Shown here one piece after another: positions 23,160 to 62,948 of a DNA stretch of 64,000 nucleotides. Every line of letters starts with the position of its first letter. Within the stretch, counting starts at the first letter, position 1. The notes beneath the pieces were generated by a model, which saw only the letters and a list, made by a program, of their open reading frames with translations, was not told the origin of the DNA and made no database searches. The stretch covers positions 62,575,001 to 62,639,000 of the forward strand of contig NC_064826.1 in assembly GCF_024166365.1 (NCBI RefSeq), given 5' to 3'. This stretch comes from Elephas maximus indicus (Eukaryota > Chordata > Mammalia > Proboscidea > Elephantidae). The position numbers and the translations under genes are program-made.

Positions 23160-23342
23160 CTTCGATAAAATAAATTCAGGACAATCTTATGGTACCTAAA
23201 ACACTTAACTATGCTACAGGGTAGCCAAAGAAATCCAAGACATTACTATAAAGGCGACTTTTATATCCAGACACGAATCAATTTTCTTGGCATTCCCCTG
23301 CCTAGCATCAATATTCAAATAGCATGCTTTGTGTTTATAAAA

Positions 23343-23535
23343 GCAGGAGCCCAGGTGGCACAGTGGTTAAGTGCTCAGCTGCTAAATCAAAGGTTCAAAC
23401 CCACCAGCAGCTCCACAGGTGGAAGATGTGGCAGTCTGCTTCCGTAAGGATTACAGCCCTGGAAACCCTACGGGACAGTTCTACTCTGTCCTACAGGGTT
23501 GCTCTGAGTCGGAATGGACATAACAGCAACAGGTT
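23343..23535 (+). mobile_element. AfroSINE, subfamily with internal insert, 15-bp TSD
   Basis: TTTGTGTTTATAAAA is exact on both sides (23328-23342 and 23536-23550). The internal segment GTGGCAGTCTGCTTCCGTAA marks the subfamily. Confidence 0.88.
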
Positions 23536-23616
23536 TTTGTGTTTATAAAACTGGTAGTAAAGTTATTCAGGAAAAAGGATGGCTTGGTGGGGGGACAAAG
23601 TAAGAGATGTTATTAC

Positions 23617-23735
23617 TTGCTTGTAATAACTTTGGAATGATTGATAACCTGTCGAATTTTCTTTCCGTACCCTGCTGGAGGACTGTTATGGCTATAATCA
23701 GAGGAACAAGGTGTTTTCCAGACAGTTAACAGTGC
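23617..23735 (-). other. Second candidate exon upstream of the calaxin-like gene
   Basis: Strong acceptor (TTTTATTCTTTCCAG), one open frame only (ALLTVWKTPCSSDYSHNSPP, then AGYGKKIRQVINHSKVITS), and a GTAATA donor. It retains CpGs in codons for Gly and Arg. Its end phase (2) does not fit the exon at 23031-23159 as drawn, so the two may not belong together. I do not recognise the peptide. Confidence 0.2.
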
Positions 23736-23739
23736 CTGG

Positions 23740-25654
23740 AAAGAATAAAATGTTTTGCTAGATTACCTTCTTCTCCAGTCTAATAAAATGAATGGTTGCT
23801 TCTAGTAGGACTTAACCATCATACACCGGACCAGTCTGCAAGGATTCACTTTTATGTACACAGTGAAACTGATCTACAAATAACCTGATAAAACTTATCT
23901 TTTAGCATTTTCATGAAAAACAATTCTGAGAAACTTTCTTTTGGACACAAAACGTCCCTCAAATTTGTTACATACTCAAGAACATACAATCTTTTATTAG
24001 GAAACAGATAAATATATGAAGCTTTAAGCATAAAATTTAAAGAATCTTACTAAAAATATGTTATTTCTACTGCTAAAACTTGGAGACATGACTTACGTAC
24101 AACTTAACACCTAGTAGTGTTTATCATCTTTATAACTTTACTTGTGATCCCAAAGGGAGGTGACATAAGAACAAAGCTATTTTTAAGTAAAATAGCTATT
24201 TATTCAGCCTCTTGTCATGCCAAAATCTTTTTGTGCATATACCATTATAATCACCACACCCTCTGTAACAGGCATAACTGGTTATATCAAATTATAATAT
24301 TTCATGTTACCTGGTTATATAAAAATGTAAAGTAAAATGATTTATCAATTCCTTTTAACATTACTAGTGAACAATTCAGCAAGAGATATGAGGCACAAAT
24401 TCTTAGTAAAATATGACATAGGAAGAGCAATGTAATTATTTAACTTGTCATAATGTTATTAATATACAAAGACAACAAACTTTTAAAACACTGTATTTAC
24501 TAAGATTCTGGCAATAGAGTATGTAACAAGACACAGCATACCAGGCCTGCCACTCAATTTGTTTATGGTAAATCTCAGCTTCAATATGAAGCTGTTAAAA
24601 AAAAAAAAAATCAAAAACCTGCTTTTCACATGCTAAATTTCTCAGCAAGTATGCCATTAAACACAGAAATGAACTTAAGACGGCAAGAGTAAAGAGTTAC
24701 AAAAGCTAAACATTGCAGCCTAAACAAAATCCATATAAAAATAAAATAACTATTACTGGTTACATAACTGGTGAAAATTTAACAGTATAAAACATGCATT
24801 TTAGAATCTTTTGACTATCAAGTTCAAAAAGTACCAGTGTCTATCTGAAATGATTACTCTCCAAAGCCAAAGTGTAGTCAAAATGAACTTCAGATGACAT
24901 AACACATTCTAATGCTAAAAAATATTCAGTATTATTAAAGTGGAGGTAAATTTCAGAGCTTTTGGGGTTTTCTCGTACTGCAAAGGGCTGTTTTCTCTGG
25001 TTCCCTCAGAGCAGCAGAGTCCAAGGATGTCACTAAGCTCACTAAAGAACAAGACTGTTTCTATTCAGCTCTGACCTCCCCAGGAAGCAGGGCTGCTGCA
25101 TCCACAAAAATAGGATGTGTGAGGATCAAAGGCACGCTATTCCACTAGCTAAAGAGATAGCAAACCACCCTCCCCTTCCCTAAAAGCTCCTTCCCCAGGT
25201 AAAGAAAAGTATACAAGGGAAAAAAATAAAATACGCTTATCTACAGAGTAAGGATTTTGAAATATCAATGTAATCCTTACTTCAAAAATGTTAACTAGAG
25301 TCATCTGGGTATTTCTGCATATATTTTAAAGATGTATCCAGCTTCAATTTCTGCTGAAGATACTTCTAGTAAAAAATACTCACTTTATCCTCAAATATCT
25401 TAACCACTAGTACAACTGCAGTGTATCATCTCCCAAAGCTACTAAGTGCTGGAAGAGAAAGAAAGGGTATTCAAGCAGCAGGCAACAATTATGGCCCTTT
25501 CATACAGCGGCATCTGAGTGGCTACTGAAAGTCCAGGAGTAATTTTAAAAACAAGAAAATTCATGCATTTTAGTAAATACGTCTTAATTCTCACAGTTGA
25601 AATTTCCTTAGACATTGCACTTTCTTTCAAAGGGAATCCTGATTTTTCTTAATG
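23740..25654 (-). other. FAM133B 3' UTR and downstream flank
   Basis: Low-complexity-poor unique sequence after the FAM133B stop. Several minus-strand AATAAA candidates exist (for example 24199-24204), so the 3' end cannot be fixed. I see no repeats of known type between about 23.75 and 25.6 kb. Confidence 0.5.
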
Positions 25655-52771
<27,117 letters not shown>

Positions 52772-52922
52772 GGTGCCGGAGGGCTTGAGGAGTGCACAGT
52801 CAGATGCTGAGAGAGACGAGGCCTGAGAGGCCGCCGAAGCCGGCCCGCCGCAGCCTCTTCTGCCCTTGCCCACCCCGCCCAGAGAGCGGCGCCGCGCGGA
52901 CTCGGGCAGCCGCGCCTGGCCA

Positions 52923-52938
52923 CAGCGCCCCCTGCCGC
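52923..52938 (-). promoter_or_regulatory. CTCF-like site upstream of FAM133B
   Basis: On the minus strand this reads GCGGCAGGGGGCGCTG, with an intact CAGGGGGCGCT core. It is opposite in direction to the site in the RBM48 promoter. Confidence 0.5.
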
Positions 52939-53859
52939 GGCGGAGGAGAGACAGGCGACGGCGACCACCTGCGGGTCTCAACGGGTCGCGTGGGAATTCC
53001 TGTTATCACCCACCCAAGATCCGGCACGCACTGCTCGTCTGTACTCCCCGCAGCCTCACCAAGACAACTCATTTCCGTTTGGCCTTGGATCGTTTTGTTT
53101 TCTTCCTTTTTTGATGTGCAGAAATATTGTAAGGGATACAAAGATTTGTTGTAACACTCCAACACATTGTGTGCTTGGCGTTGTGCAAGTGCTGGGGATA
53201 ATATGAGGACCAGAAATGACGTGGTCCATCACAGAGGCCATCTGCTGGTAGGGGAGAAAGACAGTGCTGTCACAGGTGAAGCTAACGAAATCGCCCTTTG
53301 AGCTTAATTGCAGTCATCCATCATTAATGCATTAATTTCACAGGTATTTATTGAGCATCAGCTTTGTGTAAGCCATTTGATAGGTGCCCGAAAGCTGGAG
53401 CTGGGGCAGGACACAAAGATGACTAAGAAACAATCTCTACCTTCTAGGGACCTGCTTATAACTGGGTAAAGGAGCTGACATACACGTGGTCAGCTCTACT
53501 ACATAAACGTCAGCTCTGCAACATACATGGCATAATATTGTCACTACAGTACTGAAACTTAAAGGGAGGTGACCTGGGCTCCAGGACAGAGTATATTTAT
53601 TCAGTATTTACAAGACCTGGATAAAGCTAGGCCCCTCTGGGCCTATCTCAGCACAGTGTCATTAGAAAGTAATTGAAAATCAATTTGGATCTTTTTCTGG
53701 ACTCTTGGAAAATTGCAAAATGGGGCTTACACTCATTGCATATAAGAAAACTCCTTAAAAGCATCTTTCCTAGTCTTTGTTTCCCTACCTCACTTGCACA
53801 ACAGATGCTCCAGACTCCAATTTTCTTTCTCAAACTCAGAAATGCTGCGCTTGGTGGCT

Positions 53860-53932
53860 CTAAACCAAACCTGTTGCAGCTGAGTTGATTCCGACTCATA
53901 GCGACCCTATAGGACAGGGCACAATTGTCTCC
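53860..53932 (-). mobile_element. AfroSINE 3' fragment
   Basis: Reversed tail GTTGATTCCGACTCATAGCG then truncated. Confidence 0.75.
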
Positions 53933-54865
53933 GTGGCCCTACTACCAACTAAACATTAATTCTTCTTGAGTAACCCACTTTGCTTTTCAATGTAAATTGA
54001 GAGTGTCTAGTCTTTCATGTCTTCTTCTCCCCTATTACCCCTGACTTAAGCTAGGGCTCTCTGACCAAAGACAGAAGGGGAAAGGGGAAAATCTTTGAAT
54101 ATTCTGTTATTCTTTTTCGTGGCACATTTATAGTGTTTTTAATGTTCAAGGCACTTTATAGATATTATGTCTAACAACCTGTCGTGATATGCATTATACT
54201 ACCTATGGGAGAATATGTTTTTGTTTTCCCCTTTACCTCCCTGTTATCTTTCCTTCCCTTAACCTATGGCTGGTTTTATAAAGTACAAAGATTTTTTTTA
54301 AATATAATGATGCTGTGAGTCAACAGAAAGGTTCGTGTTTCCTGTTGATGACTCCCAGAAAGAACCTGAAGTTTCCTGTGCCAGTGTACACAGCCCCTCC
54401 CTGATGGAACGTGGACACCAAGGGAGGACAGAAAAACAGCAGAGTGATAGAGGGGCCTGAGCAGATAATATAGAAGGAGGCCAGAGCTATTGGGAGCTGC
54501 CTCAAGTGGACTCCATAAAGACTGGATCTGTTGAGGCCTTCTCATGATATGACTCACAGCGACTCAAAAGGAAGAGTAAAGAAATGTTTTACATATCCTC
54601 TCTACATTTGTGATGTGCTAATAAACATACTTTTCTTCTAGCAGTGGACCTATACTCTCTCCCAAATATTCTAGAAATAACCAAGGGATTATATTCCCTT
54701 TTTCAGATAAGGTAACTGAAGCTAAGGGAAGCCAGGTAGTTTGCCTCAGGTTCACAGCAAGAAAGCAGAAAAATTGTGGATTTAAAGGTAGGTGTAACTC
54801 GAAAGCATGGGCTTTTCTTACAACAAGACACTGCCTTGGGGGGTGGGGGGGCAAATTGAGAAGTA

Positions 54866-55068
54866 GCATTGTTGTTGTGTGACAAGCTGACTCTAACTCT
54901 TCATGAACCTAGAGGACAGAGCAGAATTGCCCCATAGGGTTTCCTAGGTTGTAATCTTTACGAGGAGATCACCTGATCTTTTCTTCAGTGGAGCTGCTGG
55001 TAGTTAGGAAACAGGGACCTTTCTGCTGGGGGCCAAGCTCTTTAACCCTTGCTCTGCCAGGGCTCCTT
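54866..55068 (-). mobile_element. AfroSINE, diverged long form
   Basis: GCCCCATAGGGTTTCCTAGG with an extra central segment, ending GCCAGGGCTCCTTG. Confidence 0.75.
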
Positions 55069-55499
55069 GTAGAAGTAGCATTAAGGGGTGGGATATATGG
55101 GTGGCAGCCTGGGGCACTAGGCTTAATGGGGCTAAAATATTATTAAAAAAAACCCTAAATATCAAGTAGTTAACAGGAGTTAATATTAAACAAACAAACA
55201 TTGCCCTCACATACAATTCATAGTGACCTCATTAGTAGAGACATCTAAGGATGGCAGGTACGGGATGTGCCCCGGGCATCACTTGAAGTGGGAAGGCACA
55301 GAACAGTTGAAAGGTGTCAGAGAAGAAAGAAAAAAAAATGGCTGGTGAGAACTCGAGAGCTGCTGGGTTAACAGCTAAGGAGAAAATGGAAAGAGTCTGA
55401 CCATCTTTGCAGAGAAAAGTTTGCATGACACTGACACCAAGTTTAGGTTCTTTCTGGATGTGGAGGGACTGTGTTATGGTGTTATGATGCCAACAGTAA

Positions 55500-55915
55500 T
55501 GATCTAAAGAAAAGTGTGAAAATTTGGGCGAATTCTACAGCTGTGATATTGATGGACAGCAGCTATATGAAAAAATTTTGGACTGCAAAATGTTGCTATC
55601 AAGTTGAGCCAACATGAAAATATCAAGACCTGAAGAGTTTCTCGAACTTACTGTTCAGTGTGGAGATGAGAGCGTCTTCCCCAATCTTCAAATTGCTATT
55701 CAGGTAATGCTAGCCATCGCGTTTTCATTGCCAGCTGTGAGAGATCATTCACCAAGTTAAAACTAATACTTCCATATTTGAGAGCCTTCAAGGGTCAAGG
55801 CAGACTGTGTGGTCTTACTCTGCTGAGTGTAGAAAGAGAAGATACTGAACAAAATGACTTCGAGCACATCATAGACCAATTTTCGTCAGTGAAAGCAAGG
55901 AAGGTACAGCTGTAA
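55500..55915 (+). pseudogene. Relic of a ZMYM1-like / hAT-family transposase gene
   Basis: Conceptual reading gives GQQLYEKILDCKMLL, then (after a stop) KISRPEEFLELTVQCG and VFPNLQIAIQVMLAIAF, then in another frame CERSFTKLKLILPYLRAF and LTLLSVEREDTEQNDF, ending at TAA. The ERSF-KLK-YLR pattern belongs to the C-terminal dimerisation region (hATC) shared by hAT transposases and host proteins such as ZMYM1. One stop and at least one frameshift separate the blocks, so it is dead; whether it came from a transposon or a retrocopied host gene is unclear. Confidence 0.7.
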
Positions 55916-56053
55916 TTTTCATGTAATGCCATAATATGTTAAGTGAAAGATTAACAAGCTTGAGTTGTATTTTTGAGCCGATATTATGGTAAAATTATCT
56001 AGAAGAGGAATGTGAGATGTTTGGACGGGGACGCAATTTCAGTGCTTGTCATG

Positions 56054-56262
56054 TTGTTGTTGTTAAGTGCCATTGGCCATTGAGTCAGTTCCGATTCATA
56101 GCAACCCTATACACAACAGAATGAAACACTACCCGGTCCTGCACCATCGTCATGATCGTTGTTATACTTGAGCCCATTGTTTCAGCCACTGTGTCAATCC
56201 ATCTCATTGAGGGTCTTCCTCTTTTTCACTGACACTCTACTTTACTAAGGATGGTGTCCTTG
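56054..56262 (-). mobile_element. RTE-clade LINE, 3'-end fragment
   Basis: Reverse complement of the last 200 bp of the RTE at 59.2-60.3 kb (CAGCCACTGTGTCAATCCAT, GAGGGTCTTCCTCTTTTTC). Confidence 0.8.
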
Positions 56263-56269
56263 CCATAGG

Positions 56270-56446
56270 AGCTATTTCCATAGATATGCCTCTGCTCATA
56301 GGACAGAGTAGAGCCGCCCCACAGGGTTTCCAAGGCTAAAATCTTTGCAGAAGCATCTTTCTCCCATGGAGCAGCTGGTGGGTTCAAACCCCAGATGTTT
56401 CGGTTAGCAGCCGAGTGCTTAACTACTGCACCACCAGGGCTCCTTT
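56270..56446 (-). mobile_element. AfroSINE
   Basis: Reversed copy directly beside the RTE tail; 3' tail partly missing. Confidence 0.8.
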
Positions 56447-57889
56447 AGGTTAATACAGATGTTCTCAAACTATCCTGTGGCACAGTGGCACGTAAGTAGG
56501 GTGTGTGAACCACCATTGTAGAAAATACTCTTGTGTTCAAGAAACGAATTAATGTTTGTTTCTTACTTTGTTATAAATATATTTTTATTACATTCTTTTC
56601 CTCAATTTGTCAATTTGTTATTTGAAATAAAGTAAGTGAGTAAGTAGATTTTTTTCTGGTGCTGTTGTATTAAAGGGGACCGCTGTCACCCTAGGTTCTG
56701 GATGCAAAAGTATCTTCTACTGGACCTGATTACGTGTGAACAGTGAAGATGGGCAGATTTCCCATAGAGGAGCTGAGAGGGAAGAGCATTCCAAAACTGA
56801 GGGAAAAGTCTGAGTAGAAGGAAAGGGGATGTGGTCAGGTCTGGTGGCATAGACCACATGTGGTAGACAAAAAAATAGGGCTGGGAAAGTACACTGGAGC
56901 CGGAGGTAAAGGGCTTTGAATGCCAAGGAAAGAAGTTAGATTTTATTCAGCAGGCAAAGTCTTTTGAATAGGGGCATGATGTGAGCATTGACAAGGGGCA
57001 AAGCTGTAAATAGTGACAGTCAAAGGGGAGAGGGATTTTCAACTTGAATGACGCTCAAAGATTATAACTCAAACTGCAGCTTTATGATTATGTACACTTG
57101 GACAAACTTGGGTCTATATCCAAATTTAACAAAGTAGTTACCTTTCATACAATTTTCATGTGGGTATTTGAGAATTTCAACCATGGAAGGGAATACAGGA
57201 ATTCAATCCACAAACCCAAGTGTCTGGTTGATGGGTGAACATATCCCTAGAGTGGAAATGGAAGCATGGAAAATTCATGTTTGAAGACAACTGCCATTGT
57301 GGTCATCCAACTATATTAACTGAAAGAGCAAAAGACAGGAAGCAAATTACACATCCATCAGAAGAGGACTGGTTGATGAAGTATGGTACAGCTATGCAGT
57401 GGCAAACTCTGCCGGTATTTAAATAGTGATATACGGCTTTAAGTGTTGATATGGAAAAATGCCATTCTACATTATTAAGAGAATTATAGAACCATACATG
57501 GAGTATGATAACCTGTGCATAAATGAGAGGATGTATTGATTCAACCATACAAATCGCCATTATTCAGCAATTTTTAACCTGCAAAAATACAATTTCATAG
57601 GGTTCAACTTATTACACACATATGCTGAAATATGTCCAGGAAATTTTTGAAAAGTTTATACAGTAAATCCTTAGTGGTGGTTCAGGGCATAATATTAGTG
57701 AGTTCAGAGTGTGGGCATAAGAAGTTTTATTTTCCACTGTATCCTCTTCTGCTCTGATTTATTTTATGAAAGATTGTACATCTTTTTAGCTATGCTTTTT
57801 CTGATTTCTTACTAACCACAGGATTTTTGGATGTAATTTTGCCTGCATAGAGAATAAACAGTGCCCAGCAAACATGAATATCTTGTTTT

Positions 57890-57906
57890 GTGTGTGTGTG
57901 TGTGTA
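57890..57906. repeat. (TG)n microsatellite
   Basis: Short TG dinucleotide run. Confidence 0.8.
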
Positions 57907-58369
57907 TTCAGGGGGTTAAAAAAAAATATTGAATCATGAAGACCAGATAGCCATTCACTTTAATTAATTTTCTTTTTGTAAATCCCAGGTTTAGTATTTT
58001 TAATGGATGAAGGCAGTGGGAATGAAGAAGTACAGTGAGTCAGAAAGGAAAATTCCTGATGTTCATGAACTTAACTGAATCAATGGGTTATAGTTTCACT
58101 CTAGCTTTCCTCTTGTTACATCCCCATTGAGGTGACTCCTAAGCTATAAAAGTTCTTGGTGAATTATTTCAAATTGGCTTTTGTTAGCATTAAAAGAGAA
58201 CACCTTCAATTAAAAAAAAAAATCAACTGTATTGAGATGTAGTTTACATATAATCAAACTTACCAGTTTTAAGTGTACAGTTTGATGAGTTTTGATAAAT
58301 GTATACAGTCGTGTAACCTTCACCACAATCCAGATACAGAATATTTTCATCCCTCTAATGACTTCCCTC

Positions 58370-58543
58370 GAAAACCCTGGTGGCGTAGTGGTTAAGTGCT
58401 ACGGCTGCTAACCAAAAAGGTTGGCAGTTCGGATCCGCCAGGCCTCCTTGGAAACTCTGTGGGGCAGTTCTACTCTGTCCTATAGGGTCGCTATGAGTCG
58501 GAATCGACTTGACGGCACTGGAGTTTGGTTTGTTTTGGTTAAA
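58370..58543 (+). mobile_element. AfroSINE with 10-bp TSD
   Basis: GACTTCCCTC is exact at both edges, within the old L1. Confidence 0.9.
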
Positions 58544-58633
58544 GACTTCCCTCATGTCCTTTTGCAACTTAACCCCCTTCCCTCTCTCCTTATCCCTGGA
58601 AACTGCTGATGACATTTGATTTCTACTCGTTTA

Positions 58634-58796
58634 ACAACCCCATGTGATAGAGTAGAACTGCTCCATAGGGTTTTCTAGGCTGAAATCTTTATGGAAGCAG
58701 ATTGCTAGGTTTTTCTCTCACGGAGCAGCTGGGTGGGATTGAACCCCTAACCTTTCGGTTAACAGTCCAGTGCTTAACCTTTGTGCTATCAGGGCT
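58634..58796 (-). mobile_element. AfroSINE
   Basis: Reversed, diverged copy lacking most of the tail. Confidence 0.75.
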
Positions 58797-59211
58797 CATT
58801 AATTAAACAGTTGGTAGCATTTTATGTTTGGCTTATTTCAGTCAGCATAATACTTTTGATATTCATCCATGTTGTAGTGTGTATCAATAGTTGTTCCTTT
58901 TTATTGCTAAGTAGTATTCCATTGCAGCTAACCCACAATTTGCTTATCCATTCCGCTTTTCGTAGACATTTGGTTTGTTTCCACTTTTGCTTATTATTAA
59001 GCTGCTATGAACATTCATATACAAGTGTTTGTATATACATCTGTTTTTATTTTTTCCTGTAAATACGTAGAAGTGATATTGCTGGATTGAATGATAAGTA
59101 TATTTTTAACTTTAATTCCCCAACTGTTTCCAAAGTAACTGTATCATTTTGCATTCCCACTATCAATGATGAGAATTACAGTTGTCAAATTAAAAAAATT
59201 TTAGGCATTCT

Positions 59212-60302
59212 AGTTGATGTTGACTGTGCGAAGGCATTTGACTGTGTGGATCATAACAAATTATGGATAACATTGCAAGGAATGAGCATTCCAGAACACT
59301 TAATTGTGCTCATGAGGAACCTGTACACAAATCAAGAGGCAGTCGTCCGAACAGAACAAGGGGATAGATACTGTGTGGTTTAAAGTCAGGAAAGGCGTTT
59401 GTCAGGGTTGTACCCTTTCACCATGCTTATTCGATCTGTCTCCTGAGCAAATAATCGGAGAAACTGAACTATATGAAGAAAAACGCAGCATCAGGATTGG
59501 AGGAAGACTCATTAACAACCTGCAATAGGGAGATGACACAACCTTGCTTGCTGAAAGTGAAGAGGACTTGACTTACTGGTAAAGACCCAAGGCTACAGCC
59601 TTCCGTATGGATTACACCTCAACATAAAGGAACAAAAGTCTCCCCAACTGGAGCAATAAGCAACATCATGATAAAAGAAGAAAATATTGGAATTGTCAAG
59701 GATTTCATTTTGCTTTGAATCCGCAATCAACACCTATGAAAGCATCAATCGAGAAATCAAATGACACGTTGCACTGGGCAAATCTGCTGCAAAGACCTCT
59801 TTGAAGTGTTAAAAAGCAAAGATGTCACTTTAAGGACTAAGGTGTGACAGACCCAAGCCATGATATTTTCAATCACCTCATATGCATGCGAAAGCTGGGC
59901 AACGAATAAGGAATATCTGAAGAAGAATTGATGCCTTTGAATTATGCTATTGGCGAAGAATACTGAATATGCCATGGACTGCCAAGAGAACAAACAAATC
60001 TGCCTGGGAAGAAGTACAGCCAGAATACTCCTTAGAAGTGAGGATGGCGAGACTTCGTCTCACATACTTTGGACATGTTATCAGGAGGCTCCAGTCCCTG
60101 GAGAAGGACATCATACTTGGTAAAGTAGAGGGTCAGAGAAAAAGAGGAAGACCCTCAATGAAATGGATTGACACAGTGGCTGCAACAATAGGCTCAAGCC
60201 TAACAACAATCATGAGGATGGCGCAGGACTGGGCCGTGTTTTATTCTGTCGTACATAGGGTCACTATGAGTTGGAACCCATTCGACGACACCTAACAACA
60301 GT
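59212..60302 (+). mobile_element. RTE-clade LINE, 5'-truncated
   Basis: RT domain piece CAKAFDCVDHNKLWITLQGM, typical of RTE/BovB-clade elements, then broken frames, then the 3' end RLRLTYFGHVIRR ... and tail CTAACAACAG. Inserted in the old L1 near GGCATTCTAG. The endonuclease half is missing. Confidence 0.85.
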
Positions 60303-60354
60303 AGATGTGTAGTGATATCTCATTGTGGTTAATTTGCATTTCTCTAATGACTAA

Positions 60355-60519
60355 CGGGAAACCCTGGTGGCGTAGTGGTTAAGTGCTACAGCTGCTAACC
60401 AAAGGGTCGGCAGTTTGAATTCGCGAGGTGCTCCTTGGAAACTCTATGCGGCAGTTCTACTCTGTCCTATAGGGTCGCTATGAGTCAGAATTGAATCAAT
60501 GGCACTGGGTTTTTTTTGT
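60355..60519 (+). mobile_element. AfroSINE with 10-bp TSD
   Basis: TAATGACTAA is exact on both sides. Confidence 0.9.
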
Positions 60520-60586
60520 TAATGACTAAGGAGGTAGAGCATGTTTTCAGTTGCTTATTTTCCTGTTGTTTGTCTTTCTTGGTGAA

Positions 60587-60739
60587 ACCAAACCAAAAAA
60601 ACCCATCAAGTCAGTTCCAATCCATAGTGACCCTAAAGGACAGAGTAGAGTTTCCAAGGAGTACCTGGTGGACTAGAACTGCTGACCTTTTGGTTAGCAC
60701 CCATAGCTCTTAACCGCTACGCCACTAGGGTTTCCTTTC
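60587..60739 (-). mobile_element. AfroSINE with 9-bp TSD
   Basis: CTTGGTGAA is exact on both sides. Confidence 0.88.
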
Positions 60740-60801
60740 CTTGGTGAAGATAAATTCAAATCTTTTTCCTATTTTAAAAATCAGGCTATTTCAATACTAT
60801 T

Positions 60802-61272
60802 TGTTGTACGAGGGTTTGAGGTCGCCAACAAAAGACACAGACCACACATGATGCTGTATTAGTACATGAATAAATGCTTTACTCCCATAGAGAAGAGACA
60901 TAGTGAGATCAGCTTCACTAGTGGGCACTGGTCTTCCATGGCCAGCAGGATAGTCCCCACGTATGGCCAGGGCAGGGCAGATGTTCTATGCTCACCCCTC
61001 TCATGCCATGGTCGAGAGACCCTATTCCCTTCCCACAGGAAACATATAGAAGTGGAGTTGGACAGCTACTTTATGGTGCCTGTGCATGTGTGAGAGACAG
61101 AGAAAGTTACTGAGTGCGCAGTACAGGGGGAAGTCTTCTCTGATAAAGAGAAGAAACTGGGAGAGAGAGAGCGACCCAATTCCTAGCCTCCTTATCGGAG
61201 AATGTTCTGGGCCCAAGGCCTTTACTTAGGCGGCCTGAATAGGAGGCATAGAGGCAGACAGTTCCACCAACA
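60802..61272 (-). mobile_element. Solo LTR of an endogenous retrovirus (class I-like)
   Basis: The minus strand starts TGTTGGTGGAAC and ends CCCTCGTACAACA (TG..CA). It contains a late GTGTGGTCTGTGTCTTTTGT region of R-U5 type. Length 471 bp; flanks CTATT/CTAAT are a possible decayed 5-bp TSD. No internal viral genes remain. Confidence 0.65.
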
Positions 61273-61684
61273 CTAATCCTTTGTATATGCTTTGCATTTT
61301 TTATCTCCCAATATGTGGTTTGGTTTTTCATTTTCTTAGTAGTGTCAAATAGCCAAGGTTTTAAAATTTTATGATGTCCCATTTATCAATATTTTGTTTT
61401 TGTGTCCTATCTACAAAATCTTTACCCAACCAAAAGTCACAAAGATTTTATCCTATGCTTTCTTCTCTAGGTTTTATAGTCTTAGCTCTTATTTTTAGGT
61501 CCAAGATCCATTTTTTTTTAATGGTGTGAAGTAAAGACCAAGGTTCATTTTTTTTCCCCGTATGAATATCCAGTTGTTCCTGAAGCATTTGTTGAAAACA
61601 CTGTCCCTTTCCCCTTGAATTACATTGTCCTTTTCCCCTTGAGTTACCTTGGCACCTTTGTCAGAAATCAATTCACCAATATAT

Positions 61685-62948
61685 TGTTGGAGAGGTTATG
61701 GGGAGATTGGAACTCTTGTGCACTGCTGATGGGAATGTAAAATGGTATACCACTTTGGAAAATGATATGGAGCTTCCTTAAAAAGCTAAAAATAGAAATA
61801 CCATATGATCCCGCAATCCCACTCCTAGGAATATACCTGAGAGAAGTAAAAGCCATCACATGAATAGACATATGTACACCCATGTTCATTGCAGCATTGT
61901 TCACAATAGCAAAAAATGGAAACAACATAAATGCTCATCGACAGATGAATGGGCAATCAAATTACAGTACATACACACAATGGACTCCACACAATGGAAC
62001 AATGATGAATCAGTGAAACATCTCACAGCATGGATGAATCTGGAGGGCATATGCTAATTGAAATAAGTCGGTCAGAAGAGGACAAATATTGTACGAGACC
62101 ACTATTATAAGAACACAAGAAAAGATTTACACATGGAAGAAAACATTCTTTGATGGTTACGAGGGTGGGGAGAGAGGGAGTGGAAATTACTAACTAGATA
62201 GCAGACAAGGGTCCACTTCAGTGAAGGGAAGGACAACACACAGGGGAAGTCAGCGCAACTGGACAAAAGCAAAAGCAGTTTCCTAGACACATCCACTTTG
62301 AAGGACAGAGTAGCTGGGGCTGGGGCCTGGGGACTATAGCTTTGGAGGACATCTAGGCCGATTGGCATAACTATTTATAAAGAAAATGTTCTACATCCTA
62401 CTTTGGTGAGTAGTGTGTGGGGTCATAAAAGGATGCAAGCAGCCATGTAAGATACATCTGCTGGTCCCATCCTACTGGGAGCAAAGGAGAATGAAGAGAA
62501 CCAAAGACACAAGGAAAATCCTAGTCCAGAGGACTAAAGGACCAAAGGAACCAGAGACTCCACCAGCCTGAGACCAGAAGAACTAGATGGTGCCTGGCTA
62601 CCACCGAAGACCACCCTGACAAGGAGCAAAACAGAGAGTCCCGGACAAAGCAGGAGGAAAATGTAGAACAGAATTCCAGTTCACATAAAAAGACCAGACC
62701 TCATGGTCTGACAGAGACTGGAGGAACCCCTGTAATTATGGCCCCTGGATGCCCTGTTAACCCAGAACTGAAATCATTCCTGAAGCCCACTCTGCAGACA
62801 AAGTTTAGACAGGCTTATAAAACCTGTCACATTGTGGGGATTGCAACCAATGTCACAAAAGAATATATGTATAAATTTTGAATGAGAAATTAACTTTAGC
62901 TGTAAACTTTCACCCAAAGCACGCACGCGCGCGCACACACACACACAC
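61685..62948 (+). mobile_element. 5'-truncated L1 with perfect 20-bp TSD
   Basis: Starts in the ORF2 C-terminal region and continues through the 3' UTR. It ends not in poly-A but in CGCACGCGCGCGCACACACA and a CA run. AAATCAATTCACCAATATAT is exact at 61665-61684 and 62949-62968. Inserted antisense into the old L1. Confidence 0.92.

Larger units (their letters stand above)
53170..58208. other. Intergenic sequence between FAM133B and, by synteny, CDK6
   Basis: No exon of a recognisable gene. It holds AfroSINE copies, a hAT-like transposase relic, an RTE 3' end, a (TG)n run near 57.89 kb and unique sequence. Human synteny would place CDK6 further right, but nothing here identifies it. Confidence 0.6.

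Noticed and set aside
58370..58543. tRNA genes in this and similar SINEs
   Set aside because: The tRNA-like box A/B sequences are part of AfroSINEs; no complete tRNA fold with acceptor stem is apparent.
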